From NCBI GenBank assembly GCA_029548025.1, contig JAKPOE010000005.1, positions 1 through 19,722 on the forward strand: a DNA stretch of 19,722 nucleotides, in the 5' to 3' direction. Below the pieces are notes generated by a model, which searched no databases, was not told the DNA's origin, and saw nothing but the letters and a program-made list of their open reading frames with translations. The DNA is from Spirochaetota bacterium. Its GTDB lineage: Bacteria > Spirochaetota > UBA4802 > UB4802. Position numbers and translations under genes: made by a program. Shown in pieces: positions 1 through 7,555 of the stretch. Each line of letters begins with the position of its first letter. Within the stretch, counting starts at the first letter, position 1.

Positions 1-9
1 ATTTGTAGT

Positions 10-393
10 ATGAAAATAGAACAACGTATTAACTATGGGTATATTATTTATGATATTACAGGGGATATCACTGATGAAAACTTTGTTGAAATAGAAGATG
101 AAATAAAAAACACCCTGCCCGAAAATTTTAGTAATGTTATTCTTAATATAGAACGTGTACCCTATATTAATAGCTCTGCCCTGGGGTGGCTTGTAAAACT
201 AATGAGAGAAGTTACCTTAAAAGGGTATCAGCTATTTTTGATGAATGTCAATCATGAAATAATGGGCTTACTGAAGCTTACCAATACTTTATCATTTTTT
301 AAAATCGTACCAGACGAACAGTTCCTTATAGAAAAAGAAAAAAGAAAAGACCTTGATAAAATATTAGGTGATGTTGATGATAATGACATATAA
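10..393 (+). CDS. STAS-domain anti-sigma factor antagonist (SpoIIAA/RsbV-like)
   Basis: A 127-residue cytosolic STAS-domain protein. Family members bind an anti-sigma kinase, or sit in a partner-switching module, and are controlled by phosphorylation of one Ser. The pattern VILNIERVPYINSSALGWL at about residues 43-61 matches the SpoIIAA phosphorylation loop. Ser55 sits where the phospho-Ser lies, and the usual preceding Asp is Asn54. Residues 1-105 cover the STAS fold. The acidic, lysine-rich tail after residue 107 (EKEKRKDLDK...DDNDI) is extra compared with the 110-117 residue SpoIIAA length. The ATG at 10 gives a typical STAS N-terminus, but the frame stays open to the window edge and no ribosome binding site can be judged, so the true start may lie upstream. 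The kinase or sigma partner is not in the window. Confidence 0.85.
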   Translation: MKIEQRINYGYIIYDITGDITDENFVEIEDEIKNTLPENFSNVILNIERVPYINSSALGWLVKLMREVTLKGYQLFLMNVNHEIMGLLKLTNTLSFFKIVPDEQFLIEKEKRKDLDKILGDVDDNDI

Positions 394-602
394 ATCAGCA
401 CTGTTACGCTTAAAAGGTCGCATTTTTAATTTTTAAAAATATATAGTAAGGGTTAAAATAAACCAGCATCACCTTGTCATTACATTTCTGGATATACTGT
501 AGTCCACCATCAACAATAGTGTTGCATATCACAGCAAGCTATTATGATAAAAAGTAAATTAAATTTGTAAGCCAACTCTATGGATGAATGGTGATACTAT
601 TT

Positions 603-1559
603 TTATTGTGTAAATAATTGACACAGTTCATAGCTTTCGGTTGTAGCAACTGCAGGATTCATTTTTTGTACTATAGTGTAATCATGGCCGGCGCTTACTA
701 CAAAGGGTAGTGCTTCTTCTATAATGGGTAATGGAAAATAGTCATAGTACTTTTGACATTCGTTTGCTACCTGCTCAATAAACGTGTCCATCATGGAGTC
801 TTCAAAGATAAAGGCGCCATTTGCATCATACAGTGGCAGGGTAAACGAAAGCATGCCTGGTATTGTATCGCTTATAAAAAACACATCTACTGCATTACCA
901 TGATTGGTTACATTGGCAATCTGTACAATGTGTATGGTATCATCACTGAGTGATAGTTTTTGAGCAAGCTTTTGTTTCTGGTACAATGCAAATTCCTGGT
1001 TAATGCTGGCAATGTATATTTTTACACCGCTTATTCGATTAATAGTAACTATCGCCCCGGCATTCTTGTGTAATGCAGGGTATACCTTTGTGGCTGCTGT
1101 GCCGGTAGCAGAATAAAAGCCAAATTTTTTTGTGGCGCTGAACAGGTAACATCCAAACTGCTGCAACAGCGGTGCTAAGCCATAGCGTATAAAACCGGTA
1201 GAGTGTGAAAACTGGGAGTGAGTTACACCGTGGAAAAGGATATCGGATTGCACCTCATTGTGTATCAGGGCAGGAGCCATGCTAAGGAAAATATCAGCTA
1301 TAGGACAATACGGATGCAGGGCGATAGTTGCTGTAAAACTTTGCAGCTGATGCGGCGTGAGGGTTATGGTGGTATCCGTAATTGAGATGGCAACCGATAG
1401 CTGTTGCAATACATTGATAAGCGAGTGCACCATCCTGCCATAGTGAGGATGGGTAAAAACCTGCGGGGCAATGGTGATGGTAGATTCTTTCAGTGTTGCT
1501 AATGACAGAGCTATTGCCTGCCGCACAGCCTGAAACGATTGTGCCTGACAATACAGCAT
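603..1559 (-). CDS. degenerate RNA 3'-terminal phosphate cyclase-like (RtcA fold) protein
   Basis: A 318-residue protein whose middle matches RtcA. Residues 111-162, GVTH..F.H...FIRYGLAPLLQQFG....ATKKFGFYS.TG.AATKVYP, follow the RtcA pattern GGT...WAPP.DFIR..L.PLL..G......RHGFYP.GGG....V.P. Residues 11-30 match the first RtcA helix and strand (LRSALSLS...FTI). The C-terminus LPFVVSAG..YTIVQK resembles LP.ALAG..FTV. Catalytic features are missing: there is no EGGGQ at the N-terminus, no third Gly-rich motif (GFYSATG instead of GFYPAGGG), and no His where the adenylylated His of RtcA (CHLLTN...) is expected near residues 302-306. I infer a non-catalytic RtcA-fold protein, or at least one unable to adenylylate. 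The start overlaps the serS stop as TAATG with only a weak Shine-Dalgarno, so translation is probably coupled. RtcA is normally about 340 residues. Confidence 0.6.
   Translation of the reverse strand: MLYCQAQSFQAVRQAIALSLATLKESTITIAPQVFTHPHYGRMVHSLINVLQQLSVAISITDTTITLTPHQLQSFTATIALHPYCPIADIFLSMAPALIHNEVQSDILFHGVTHSQFSHSTGFIRYGLAPLLQQFGCYLFSATKKFGFYSATGTAATKVYPALHKNAGAIVTINRISGVKIYIASINQEFALYQKQKLAQKLSLSDDTIHIVQIANVTNHGNAVDVFFISDTIPGMLSFTLPLYDANGAFIFEDSMMDTFIEQVANECQKYYDYFPLPIIEEALPFVVSAGHDYTIVQKMNPAVATTESYELCQLFTQ
1047..1056 (-). repeat. GGCGATAGTT word, copy 1
   Basis: Lies inside the RtcA-like gene on its sense strand, encoding part of GAIVTI. The identity with copy 7 extends to 16 bases. 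Confidence 0.8.
1320..1329 (+). repeat. GGCGATAGTT word, copy 2
   Basis: Inside the RtcA-like gene on its antisense strand, under codons for TIAL. Confidence 0.8.
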
Positions 1560-2827
1560 TATATGCTTTTTTCCAGATAGGGTTTCAGCAGTTCGGGTAT
1601 TGTTATATTGCCATCGCGTGTTTGATAGTTCTCCATAATGGCTGCCAGTGTGCGCCCTGCCGCAAGCCCTGAACCATTGAGTGTATGTACCAGCATGGGC
1701 TTTTCGCCTTCTTTTTTGCGGTAGCGGATGCGCGCACGCCGTGCCTGATAATCAACAAAGTTTGAGCATGATGATATTTCAACATATCGATCCAGTCCGG
1801 GCATCCATACCTCTATATCATACGTTTTAGAAGAAGACGCTGATGTGTCGGCACTGCACAGGAGCACTACCCGGTAATGCAGATTGAGCAGTTGCAAAAC
1901 CTCTTCTGCATCGGCTGTCAACCTTTCCAGTTCATCAAATGATGTTTCGGGCTCTACAAATTTTACCAGCTCAACCTTTTGAAATTGATGTACCCGTATA
2001 AGTCCTCGTGTATCTTTACCTGCTGCGCCTGCCTCGCGTCTAAAGCATGATGATTGCATGGTAACATACAGGGGCAAATTATTCCCATCTATAATTTCAT
2101 CACGGTACAGATTGGTTAATGGTACTTCGGCAGTTGGTATCAGTGACAGCGCATCACGTTCAATACGGTAATACTCATCCATGAATTTTGGATATTGCCC
2201 GGTTCCTATCATGCTTTCATCATTAACAATGAATGGCCCAAATACCTCGGTGTAGCCGTGCTTTTTTGTGTGTAAATCAAGCATAAAATTTATAATAGCG
2301 CGTTCAAGCTGTGCGGCAAGTCCGCGATATACGTAAAAGCGTGCTCCGGCAATTTTTACTCCACGTTCAAAATCCAGTATATTGAGCTGTGTCCCCAGAT
2401 CATAGTGAGGTTTTGGCTCAAAATCAAAATATGGTTTTTGCCCCCAGGTGCGCACAACAACATTGTCATGTTCATCGTTACCAATGGGTACGGATTCATG
2501 TAACATATTAGGGATGGATAACATCATGGTGGTATAGGTTTCTTCTATAGAGGCTATCTGCTCTTCATACTGCTTTATATCGTTGCCTATGCTGCGAACT
2601 TTTTCCATGATATCGGTTGGGTTTTGTCCTTTTTGTTTTAATGTGCCTACCTCTTTTGAGAGCGTATTGCGCATTGTTCGCAGCTCATCTATTTTTGCTA
2701 TAATTTGACGGCGTGTAGCGTCCATATCCTCCAGTTTTGCAATATCGACAGCATCTTCCATCCTGCGGATTTTCAAGGTGTGCTTCACCAGATCAATATT
2801 GTCGCGTACTATCTTTGGATCTATCAT
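1559..2827 (-). CDS. serS: seryl-tRNA synthetase
   Basis: A cytosolic class II aminoacyl-tRNA synthetase that charges tRNA-Ser, and tRNA-Sec where present. The 422-residue length is normal. Residues 1-105 form the tRNA-binding helical arm, with a long charged coiled coil at about 30-100. The catalytic domain follows, with PTAEVPL at 231-237, motif 2 (SSCFRREAGAAGKDTRGLIR) at 259-278 ending in the HQFQKVE strand, the serine-site region EVWMPGLDRYVEISSCSN at 339-356, and motif 3 (GLAAGRTLAAIMENYQ) at about 387-402 with its conserved Arg392. The ATG at 2827 is preceded by GAGG about 8 nt upstream. The stop overlaps the start of the RtcA-like gene by one base. It appears to be the first gene of a two-gene operon. 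Confidence 0.97.
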   Translation of the reverse strand: MIDPKIVRDNIDLVKHTLKIRRMEDAVDIAKLEDMDATRRQIIAKIDELRTMRNTLSKEVGTLKQKGQNPTDIMEKVRSIGNDIKQYEEQIASIEETYTTMMLSIPNMLHESVPIGNDEHDNVVVRTWGQKPYFDFEPKPHYDLGTQLNILDFERGVKIAGARFYVYRGLAAQLERAIINFMLDLHTKKHGYTEVFGPFIVNDESMIGTGQYPKFMDEYYRIERDALSLIPTAEVPLTNLYRDEIIDGNNLPLYVTMQSSCFRREAGAAGKDTRGLIRVHQFQKVELVKFVEPETSFDELERLTADAEEVLQLLNLHYRVVLLCSADTSASSSKTYDIEVWMPGLDRYVEISSCSNFVDYQARRARIRYRKKEGEKPMLVHTLNGSGLAAGRTLAAIMENYQTRDGNITIPELLKPYLEKSI

Positions 2828-3775
2828 GGTAAAACCTCATGGTGCATTAAAATAGTATGTTTACAATGAAATTGCACATGTACAATGTAATACTGTAGCA
2901 CACATGCAATGCTGATAAAACCATTTTTTTACACTGATAATCATATGAAAAAGATGGTCATCAAATATGTCTTTCATGAAATAGGAATGTTAAGTAATTT
3001 TGTCAAGAAAGTATGGTGTGCGTAAGCTATAAAAAACAAGAAAAAATTGTATATCTGTAACGCTTTACAGCAAAAAGAAAATCATTCAGGTTATGGATGT
3101 ACGGTGTTAGGTTCTTATTGTTGAATGGTTGTGTAGATTCATAAAGTTTTAATGCGAAATAATGGATTTATTGGAACTTGTGCACCTCTAATTACCGTTA
3201 TTGAATATGACTGAGGTGTGTATAAAAAGGCAGCTATATAACGATATGAGCTTTTGTGGTATAATAAGGGAGAGCATCATCTTTTCAAGATTTCTCCATA
3301 AAAATTTTATTATTTTACAATTTACTTTTTCGATTGCATCTGGCACAATGAAGTGCGAAAACAAAACCGTTTTAATGAGCAGAAAGCTGGCGGGATGACT
3401 GTATATATGCAGGAGCAACAACAGCATCAACGATGGCGACATAAAAGCCGGGGTATGGTGATAGTTATAGTGAAACAACAACACGAAAGCGGGCAATGAA
3501 TAGTATTATGGAGAGGAGCATGGATATGGCAGTAGAGAACACCGTCATGGCAGGGTATGCCGTAACAAAAGGCGACGGTGTAGCGATGGTGCTGGACATA
3601 ACGTTTCAATGGGAAATGAGAATTTTTGTGGAAAAAAAAATAGCGAGTGATCTCCTTAAATTTATTTTAAAGCTTATACAATAGAGGCGAGGTAATAGCA
3701 GAGTACAGTATATGGAACAGGACATTCATTGAGTGCATCAACGGCCTGAATGGAGCAATTAAATAATGTTCCGTT

Positions 3776-3809
3776 CTTTCTTTTGTCACAAAAGCGCAAC
3801 AAAAGAAAG
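3776..3809. repeat. perfect 11-bp inverted repeat (CTTTCTTTTGT)
   Basis: CTTTCTTTTGT (3776-3786) and ACAAAAGAAAG (3799-3809) are perfect complements around a 12-nt loop. The loop itself contains ACAAAAG (3788-3794), which can pair with CTTTTGT (3780-3786) as an alternative fold. No T-run follows on either strand, so a terminator is unlikely. It looks like an intergenic palindromic repeat unit. Confidence 0.6.
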
Positions 3810-3845
3810 TACCAATGAAAAGTTGTCAGGGCGGGCGAGGAAGCC

Positions 3846-3897
3846 CGGTGTGCACCCGCCGTGGAAGGGATATATGTGATGCAATGAAGGCACACCG
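3846..3897. repeat. GC-rich inverted repeat CGGTGTGC/GCACACCG
   Basis: CGGTGTGC (3846-3853) is the reverse complement of GCACACCG (3890-3897). A second pair, GGCGGG near 3830 and CCCGCC (3855-3860), overlaps the left arm. Together with the repeat at 3776 this makes a palindrome-rich block that is clearly richer in G+C than the DNA around it. Confidence 0.5.
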
Positions 3898-4201
3898 CCG
3901 TTTAAGGTGGCTCCACAGGGTTAGTAAGGGAATATTGAGCGCATAAATGCTCACTTACGAAAGTGAAAACGCAGATTGCCTTATGCAGGGCACCATAGAG
4001 AATGCCATACTGGCAGGAGCAGACATGATGAAGGGAAAATCCATGCAGAATGCGCTGGTATATAAAAACTGGGAGAAGACGCAGTACAGGGCAGCGGACT
4101 GTTTAAGCGACTGGGCAGCACAAAAAGGGCGCCACGATGCAGAAGACTGGAAGACCAATCAGCAGAAATCATGTGACAGGCACAATAGAGAAAATAAAAA
4201 T

Positions 4202-4274
4202 TGGTCAGGGACGGAATCGAACCGCCGACACGGGGATTTTCAGTCCCCTGCTCTACCGACTGAGCTACCTGACC
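4202..4274 (-). tRNA. tRNA-Phe (GAA)
   Basis: Read on the minus strand this is a complete 73-nt cloverleaf. The acceptor stem is GGTCAGG/CCTGACC with discriminator A. The D arm is GCTC...GAGC. The anticodon stem GGGGA/TCCCC carries the loop CTGAAAA, giving anticodon GAA (Phe). The T arm is GGCGG-TTCGATT-CCGTC with one G-U pair. The 3' CCA is not encoded (ATT follows the discriminator). A consensus-like promoter lies just upstream at 4291-4319. Confidence 0.96.
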
Positions 4275-4290
4275 AGCCATTATGGATGGA

Positions 4291-4319
4291 TACATAAAGA
4301 AGGTGTTATAAAATGTCAA
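4291..4319 (-). promoter_or_regulatory. sigma-70-type promoter of tRNA-Phe
   Basis: On the minus strand TTGACA (4319-4314) and TATGTA (4296-4291) are separated by exactly 17 nt, and the mature tRNA 5' end lies 17 nt beyond the -10 box. The -35 box overlaps codons 1-3 of the divergent TPR gene that starts at 4313, so the same bases serve as coding sequence and promoter. Confidence 0.7.
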
Positions 4320-5239
4320 TACAAAAATTTTTGATGATAATCTTTTTGTGGGTAATCATAGCCTTTCTATTCCCATTGCCTATGTATGCCGATGAAGATG
4401 CTGGTTATTATTATCAAAAAGCGCAGTTGCAATACCAGCACCAGATGTACACCTATGCTGTTGAAAATCTGGAAAGGGTACTCATCATTACCCCAAAGCA
4501 TACTGCAGCATTAAATCTTTTAGCAACTATCTACCTGAATCATTACAACAATAGGGTCAGAGCATTGCAGTATTATAACCAATCGCTTGCAATTGATGAT
4601 AATCAGCCTGATGTACACTGTGAGGTGGGAAAGCTGTATGTTTATTTTAGCGAGTACAATCATGCCATTGAGCATTTCACGAAAACTATCGCCCAGCAAG
4701 GAAAGTCCGTTGAAGCTCATTATCATCTGGCATTGGTGTATAATACGCTGAAGCAATATGGTACCGCAGCCGTACATGCCGATGAATGTAACAGGTTAAC
4801 AAAAAATGACACCGATATGCTTTTGACTAAGGCTGCCGACGCTTTGCAAAAAAATGAAAAAGGTGTGGCGATAGCTCAGTATAGCAGGGCATTGCAGGTA
4901 AATCCTGCCTGTAAAGAGGCGTATATTGGGCTGGCATTGCTGTATCGTCAGGATAACAGTTTAGCAAAGGCAATAGAGGTGCTTGAGCAATGCATCAAGG
5001 TATATCCGCACGACAATACAACCGCGATGACATTGGCGCACCTATGTTTTGAGTATAAACCGGCAAAACGCCGTAAGTATTACATCGATAGAGCTATCAC
5101 CTTGTGCAAGGGTGTAGTGGAGCGTGACCCCTTCCATTGTGAAGCATATTCATTATTATACGATGTGTACAAAACGCTTCATGATGTGCCGCTGATGGAT
5201 AACTATGCAGAGGAATACAACAGGTGTTGTGAAAAATAA
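4313..5239 (+). CDS. exported TPR-repeat protein
   Basis: A 308-residue protein with a signal peptide: MSIQK, then a hydrophobic core at about 6-22, with likely cleavage after PMYA26. The mature part is almost entirely tetratricopeptide repeats. Typical 34-residue units start near residues 31, 65, 101, 134, 185 and 220, with the usual W/Y..LA..Y and A...Y..A/L...P patterns, for example AVENLERVLIITP and AIEVLEQCIKVYP. TPR solenoids bind protein partners, and here the site is probably periplasmic or on the outer membrane face. No enzymatic domain is seen. The ATG at 4313 follows AGAAGGTG with 7 nt spacing. The partner is unknown. The gene stands alone, divergent from tRNA-Phe. Confidence 0.85.
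   Translation: MSIQKFLMIIFLWVIIAFLFPLPMYADEDAGYYYQKAQLQYQHQMYTYAVENLERVLIITPKHTAALNLLATIYLNHYNNRVRALQYYNQSLAIDDNQPDVHCEVGKLYVYFSEYNHAIEHFTKTIAQQGKSVEAHYHLALVYNTLKQYGTAAVHADECNRLTKNDTDMLLTKAADALQKNEKGVAIAQYSRALQVNPACKEAYIGLALLYRQDNSLAKAIEVLEQCIKVYPHDNTTAMTLAHLCFEYKPAKRRKYYIDRAITLCKGVVERDPFHCEAYSLLYDVYKTLHDVPLMDNYAEEYNRCCEK
4684..4693 (-). repeat. GGCGATAGTT word, copy 3
   Basis: Inside the TPR gene on the antisense strand, under codons for KTIAQ. A one-mismatch form, GGCGATAGCT, occurs at 4867-4876. Confidence 0.8.
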
Positions 5240-5351
5240 ATGCGTTCAATCAAATACTATTGTTTTGTTAGCGTAAACCAACACTTTCTATTCTATATGT
5301 TTTTTTACTGCCCGTGAAAGAACAAGCTATTATTAACCCTCTGTATTTATC

Positions 5352-5380
5352 TTGACAGTGTTATTTCAAGTCAGTATAAT
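5352..5380 (+). promoter_or_regulatory. consensus sigma-70 promoter for the MNT/HEPN pair
   Basis: TTGACA (5352-5357) and TATAAT (5375-5380) are both perfect hexamers with the optimal 17-nt spacer. Transcription would start near 5387 and run into the MNT gene. This is the best promoter match in the window. Confidence 0.85.
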
Positions 5381-5457
5381 TTTGGATGTCAAGCGTCATA
5401 AAGTTTTAATGGGAAATGATAATAGGAACGATTACATGTGATGGAGATAAGGATATA

Positions 5458-5760
5458 ATGGACAGTAAAGTAGAATATATAATACAAAAAATTGTATCAA
5501 TTATTGTTGAAAAAGCTGATCCCGCCAGGATTATCTTGTTTGGCTCGCGAGCAAAAGGCAATGCACATAAAGGTTCTGATATTGATATAGCGCTTGAAGG
5601 CGAGAAAGCACTTACATTCAGGGAAATGCGGAAGATGAAAGAACTCATTGATGATGTTAGTGGATTATATTCTGTTGATATTATAGTGTTACGTAAGGTA
5701 GATGATACCTTTAAGGATAGTATAAAAGAGTCAGGGGTTGTAATCTATGAAAAAAAGTGA
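5458..5760 (+). CDS. MNT-type nucleotidyltransferase (MntA-like antitoxin)
   Basis: A 100-residue minimal nucleotidyltransferase of the pol-beta superfamily. Counted from the ATG at 5458, the motif LFGSRAKGNAHKGSDIDIA (27-45) has the G29-S30 pair and the first two metal-binding Asp residues (D41, D43). The third, D74, lies in SVDIIVL. In MNT/HEPN type VII systems such proteins transfer AMP to the HEPN partner and neutralise it. An upstream ATG at 5416 in the same frame would add 14 residues (MIIGTITCDGDKDI). I prefer 5458 because AAGG/GGAG lie just before it and because MNT proteins usually begin close to this helix. The end overlaps the HEPN gene by 14 nt. Confidence 0.85.
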   Translation: MDSKVEYIIQKIVSIIVEKADPARIILFGSRAKGNAHKGSDIDIALEGEKALTFREMRKMKELIDDVSGLYSVDIIVLRKVDDTFKDSIKESGVVIYEKK

Positions 5761-6139
5761 GATATATCTATCTGTTAAAAAATTGGAAAATGCTGTTACA
5801 TCACTAAAAGAAGCGGTAAGTATTGCTCAAACCGATTTAGAAAAAGATGGTACTATACAGCGTTTTGAGTTTACGGTTGAGCTTTTATGGAAAACATTAA
5901 AAACGATATTATTATATAATGGTGTTGAATGTAATAATCCCAGAGCATGTATAAAAGAGGCTTTCAGGAACCGAATAATAGAAGATGATGAAATACTCCC
6001 TGACATGCTGGAGGATAGGAATGTGAGCGCACATATTTATGATGAAATAACATCCGTAGAAATCTTTGAAAGGATTAAAAATGTTTATAGTGACATCCTT
6101 GAAAATATAACAAAGTCCATACAAAGTGGCATCAAATGA
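5747..6139 (+). CDS. HEPN-family nucleotidyltransferase substrate-binding protein (HI0074/HepT-like)
   Basis: A 130-residue all-helical protein of the HI0074 type, described as 'nucleotidyltransferase substrate binding', and the usual partner of MNT proteins. Diagnostic parts are DGTIQRFEFTVELLWKTLKTIL (34-55) and EDRNVSAHIYDE (89-100), which holds the HEPN RNase signature R-x4-H (Arg91, His96) followed by Tyr98 in the place where MntA-type enzymes add AMP to HepT. I infer a toxin-antitoxin or abortive-infection module, but the HI0073/HI0074 family is less well characterised than MntA/HepT, and direct toxicity is not shown by sequence. It is translated from an ATG inside the MNT gene (14-nt overlap). 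Confidence 0.85.
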   Translation: MKKSEIYLSVKKLENAVTSLKEAVSIAQTDLEKDGTIQRFEFTVELLWKTLKTILLYNGVECNNPRACIKEAFRNRIIEDDEILPDMLEDRNVSAHIYDEITSVEIFERIKNVYSDILENITKSIQSGIK

Positions 6140-6187
6140 TTGTTCAGTGATGAGCAAACATAGTATACAATAGATGGTGAAAAAGCA

Positions 6188-7552
6188 ATGAACAGCAATA
6201 AAACCATGAACTTAAAACGGGTACTGGGACTTGCGGAGGTTACCTTTATTGCAGTGGGATTTACCATTGGTGGCGGTATTTTTGTTTTTACGGGCATTGT
6301 ACTCAAAATTGTGGGACCTGCATTACCGCTTGCCTATTTGCTGGCGGTGATTCCCGTCTTTTTAAGCATGCTTCCACTTGCAATGCTGGGGTCGGCAATT
6401 CCGTCAGTTGGTGGCAATTATAAATATCCTAGCCGTATGGTATCACCGGGTGTTGCCTTTGCTGGCATATGGATTTATGTACTTGCAACATTTTTTGGAC
6501 AGATCCCACTGTACAGCATATCCTGCGCGCGGTACATAGCTACTTTTTTCCCTGCTATGTCTGTGCAATGTATGGCGATAGTTCTTGTAACAGTATTTTA
6601 CCTGGTAAATCTTATCGGGATTAAACCTGCTTCCGTTTTGCAGGCAATCATGGTTATCATCCTGGCAAGCGCCTTGCTGTTTTTTTCATTTGCTGGAATT
6701 GTTCATCTTGATGGTAAAAATTTTGAAAATTTTTTTCAGAAGGGTATTGGGAATCTTGCAGTGGGGATTGCACTGCTTACCTTTACCTATTTAGGATCAA
6801 ATGGGATTATTGAATTGGGTGGTGAAATAAAAGATGCGGGGAAAACTATACCCAGGGCATATTGTATTACCTTTCCCATTGTTGCCATAGTGTACCTTCT
6901 TGTGGCTATTGCTGCAACAGGTGCTCTTCCATGGCATACAACATCACAGGCTGAAGAGCCTTTAGTGTTCATAAGCAAATCAATACTAGACAGTGCCGGG
7001 TTTATGTTTTTTATCCTGGGCGGTGCAGTGCTTGCCCTTATCACAACGCTCAATGCCTTGTTTATTGTAGGCACCAAATCGCTGCTTATTATTATCAATG
7101 ATAGGCTGCTTCCAGCATGGTTGGGAAATGTTCATAAAAAATTTGCCACGCCTCATATACTGCTAACCATTATCTGGTTACTATCGCTTGCAGGTATCCT
7201 TTCAAATTTTTCCATTGCAACGTTTGCATCGTACTCAGCATTGGGTGGCATTATCGTCTTTCTTCCTATTCTTATTGCAGCGCTGCGATTTCCAAAACTG
7301 TATCCTGAGCGTTACATGCAGGCACATTTTAAATTAAAAGGGGTGTGGTTGTACCTCTGTACTTTTGCGGGTTTTATCCTCATAGTGTTTTTTTGCATCA
7401 TCATTCTGGTAGATCTGCAATCGCTGCTTAAGATTGGCTTATTTCTACTGTTTGCTTTGAGTGGTGTGGCGTACTATTATTTACGCAAACGATTTCTGCT
7501 AAGGCAGGGTTTTGACATAGTAGCTATCGCCACAAAGGAAGACTGGAGGTAG
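6188..7552 (+). CDS. APC-superfamily amino acid permease
   Basis: A 454-residue inner-membrane protein with about 12 hydrophobic segments, the standard APC architecture. TM1 carries AVGFTIGGGIFVFTG (about 18-32), the broken-helix Gly motif that binds the amino acid backbone. TM6 has FTYLGSNGIIELGGEIKDAGKTIPRA, matching the family FxGFE...EEvknPkrniPrai signature. The substrate is probably an amino acid taken up by H+ symport or exchange, and its identity cannot be read from the sequence. The next gene starts 3 nt after the stop, with its Shine-Dalgarno inside this gene's last codons. Transport is therefore likely linked to that PLP enzyme. Start choice: the ATG at 6188 has only a weak Shine-Dalgarno, and the ATG at 6206 (MNLKRVLGL) is also possible. 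Confidence 0.9.
   Translation: MNSNKTMNLKRVLGLAEVTFIAVGFTIGGGIFVFTGIVLKIVGPALPLAYLLAVIPVFLSMLPLAMLGSAIPSVGGNYKYPSRMVSPGVAFAGIWIYVLATFFGQIPLYSISCARYIATFFPAMSVQCMAIVLVTVFYLVNLIGIKPASVLQAIMVIILASALLFFSFAGIVHLDGKNFENFFQKGIGNLAVGIALLTFTYLGSNGIIELGGEIKDAGKTIPRAYCITFPIVAIVYLLVAIAATGALPWHTTSQAEEPLVFISKSILDSAGFMFFILGGAVLALITTLNALFIVGTKSLLIIINDRLLPAWLGNVHKKFATPHILLTIIWLLSLAGILSNFSIATFASYSALGGIIVFLPILIAALRFPKLYPERYMQAHFKLKGVWLYLCTFAGFILIVFFCIIILVDLQSLLKIGLFLLFALSGVAYYYLRKRFLLRQGFDIVAIATKEDWR
6574..6583 (+). repeat. GGCGATAGTT word, copy 4
   Basis: Inside the permease gene in sense orientation, encoding MAIVL. A one-mismatch minus-strand form lies near the end of the same gene at 7522-7531. Confidence 0.8.
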
Positions 7553-7555
7553 CCT

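Larger units (their letters stand above)
2828..4201. other. long region without a convincing gene
   Basis: This stretch lies between the serS start and the 3' end of tRNA-Phe. Open frames here are short, lack Shine-Dalgarno sequences and resemble no family I know. One of them runs on through the tRNA on the opposite strand. The left part (2828-3400) is AT-rich and would contain the serS promoter. The right part (3400-4180) changes to purine-rich, GC-richer DNA with the palindrome cluster at 3776-3897 and two faintly similar segments near 3526 and 3988. It could be a decayed insertion on the 3' side of a tRNA gene, but no integrase remnant or duplicated tRNA end is visible. Confidence 0.5.

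Noticed and set aside
2861..2890. Imperfect palindrome TTACAATG...ACAATGTAA upstream of serS as an operator
   Set aside because: Only about 10 of 15 positions pair and the site is AT-rich. A TACTAT -10 candidate at 2852-2857 has no matching -35 at proper spacing.
3188..3496. Minus-strand open frame of 102 codons
   Set aside because: Low-complexity Leu/His-rich translation of AT-rich spacer, without a ribosome binding site or recognisable domain.
3776..3809. The 11-bp hairpin as a Rho-independent terminator of the tRNA-Phe transcript
   Set aside because: It lies about 400 nt past the tRNA end and no T-run follows the stem on the minus strand.
3947..4297. Plus-strand open frame of 116 codons
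   Set aside because: It runs through tRNA-Phe on the opposite strand, has no Shine-Dalgarno and matches no family. Only its 5' part is of interest as a decayed repeat.
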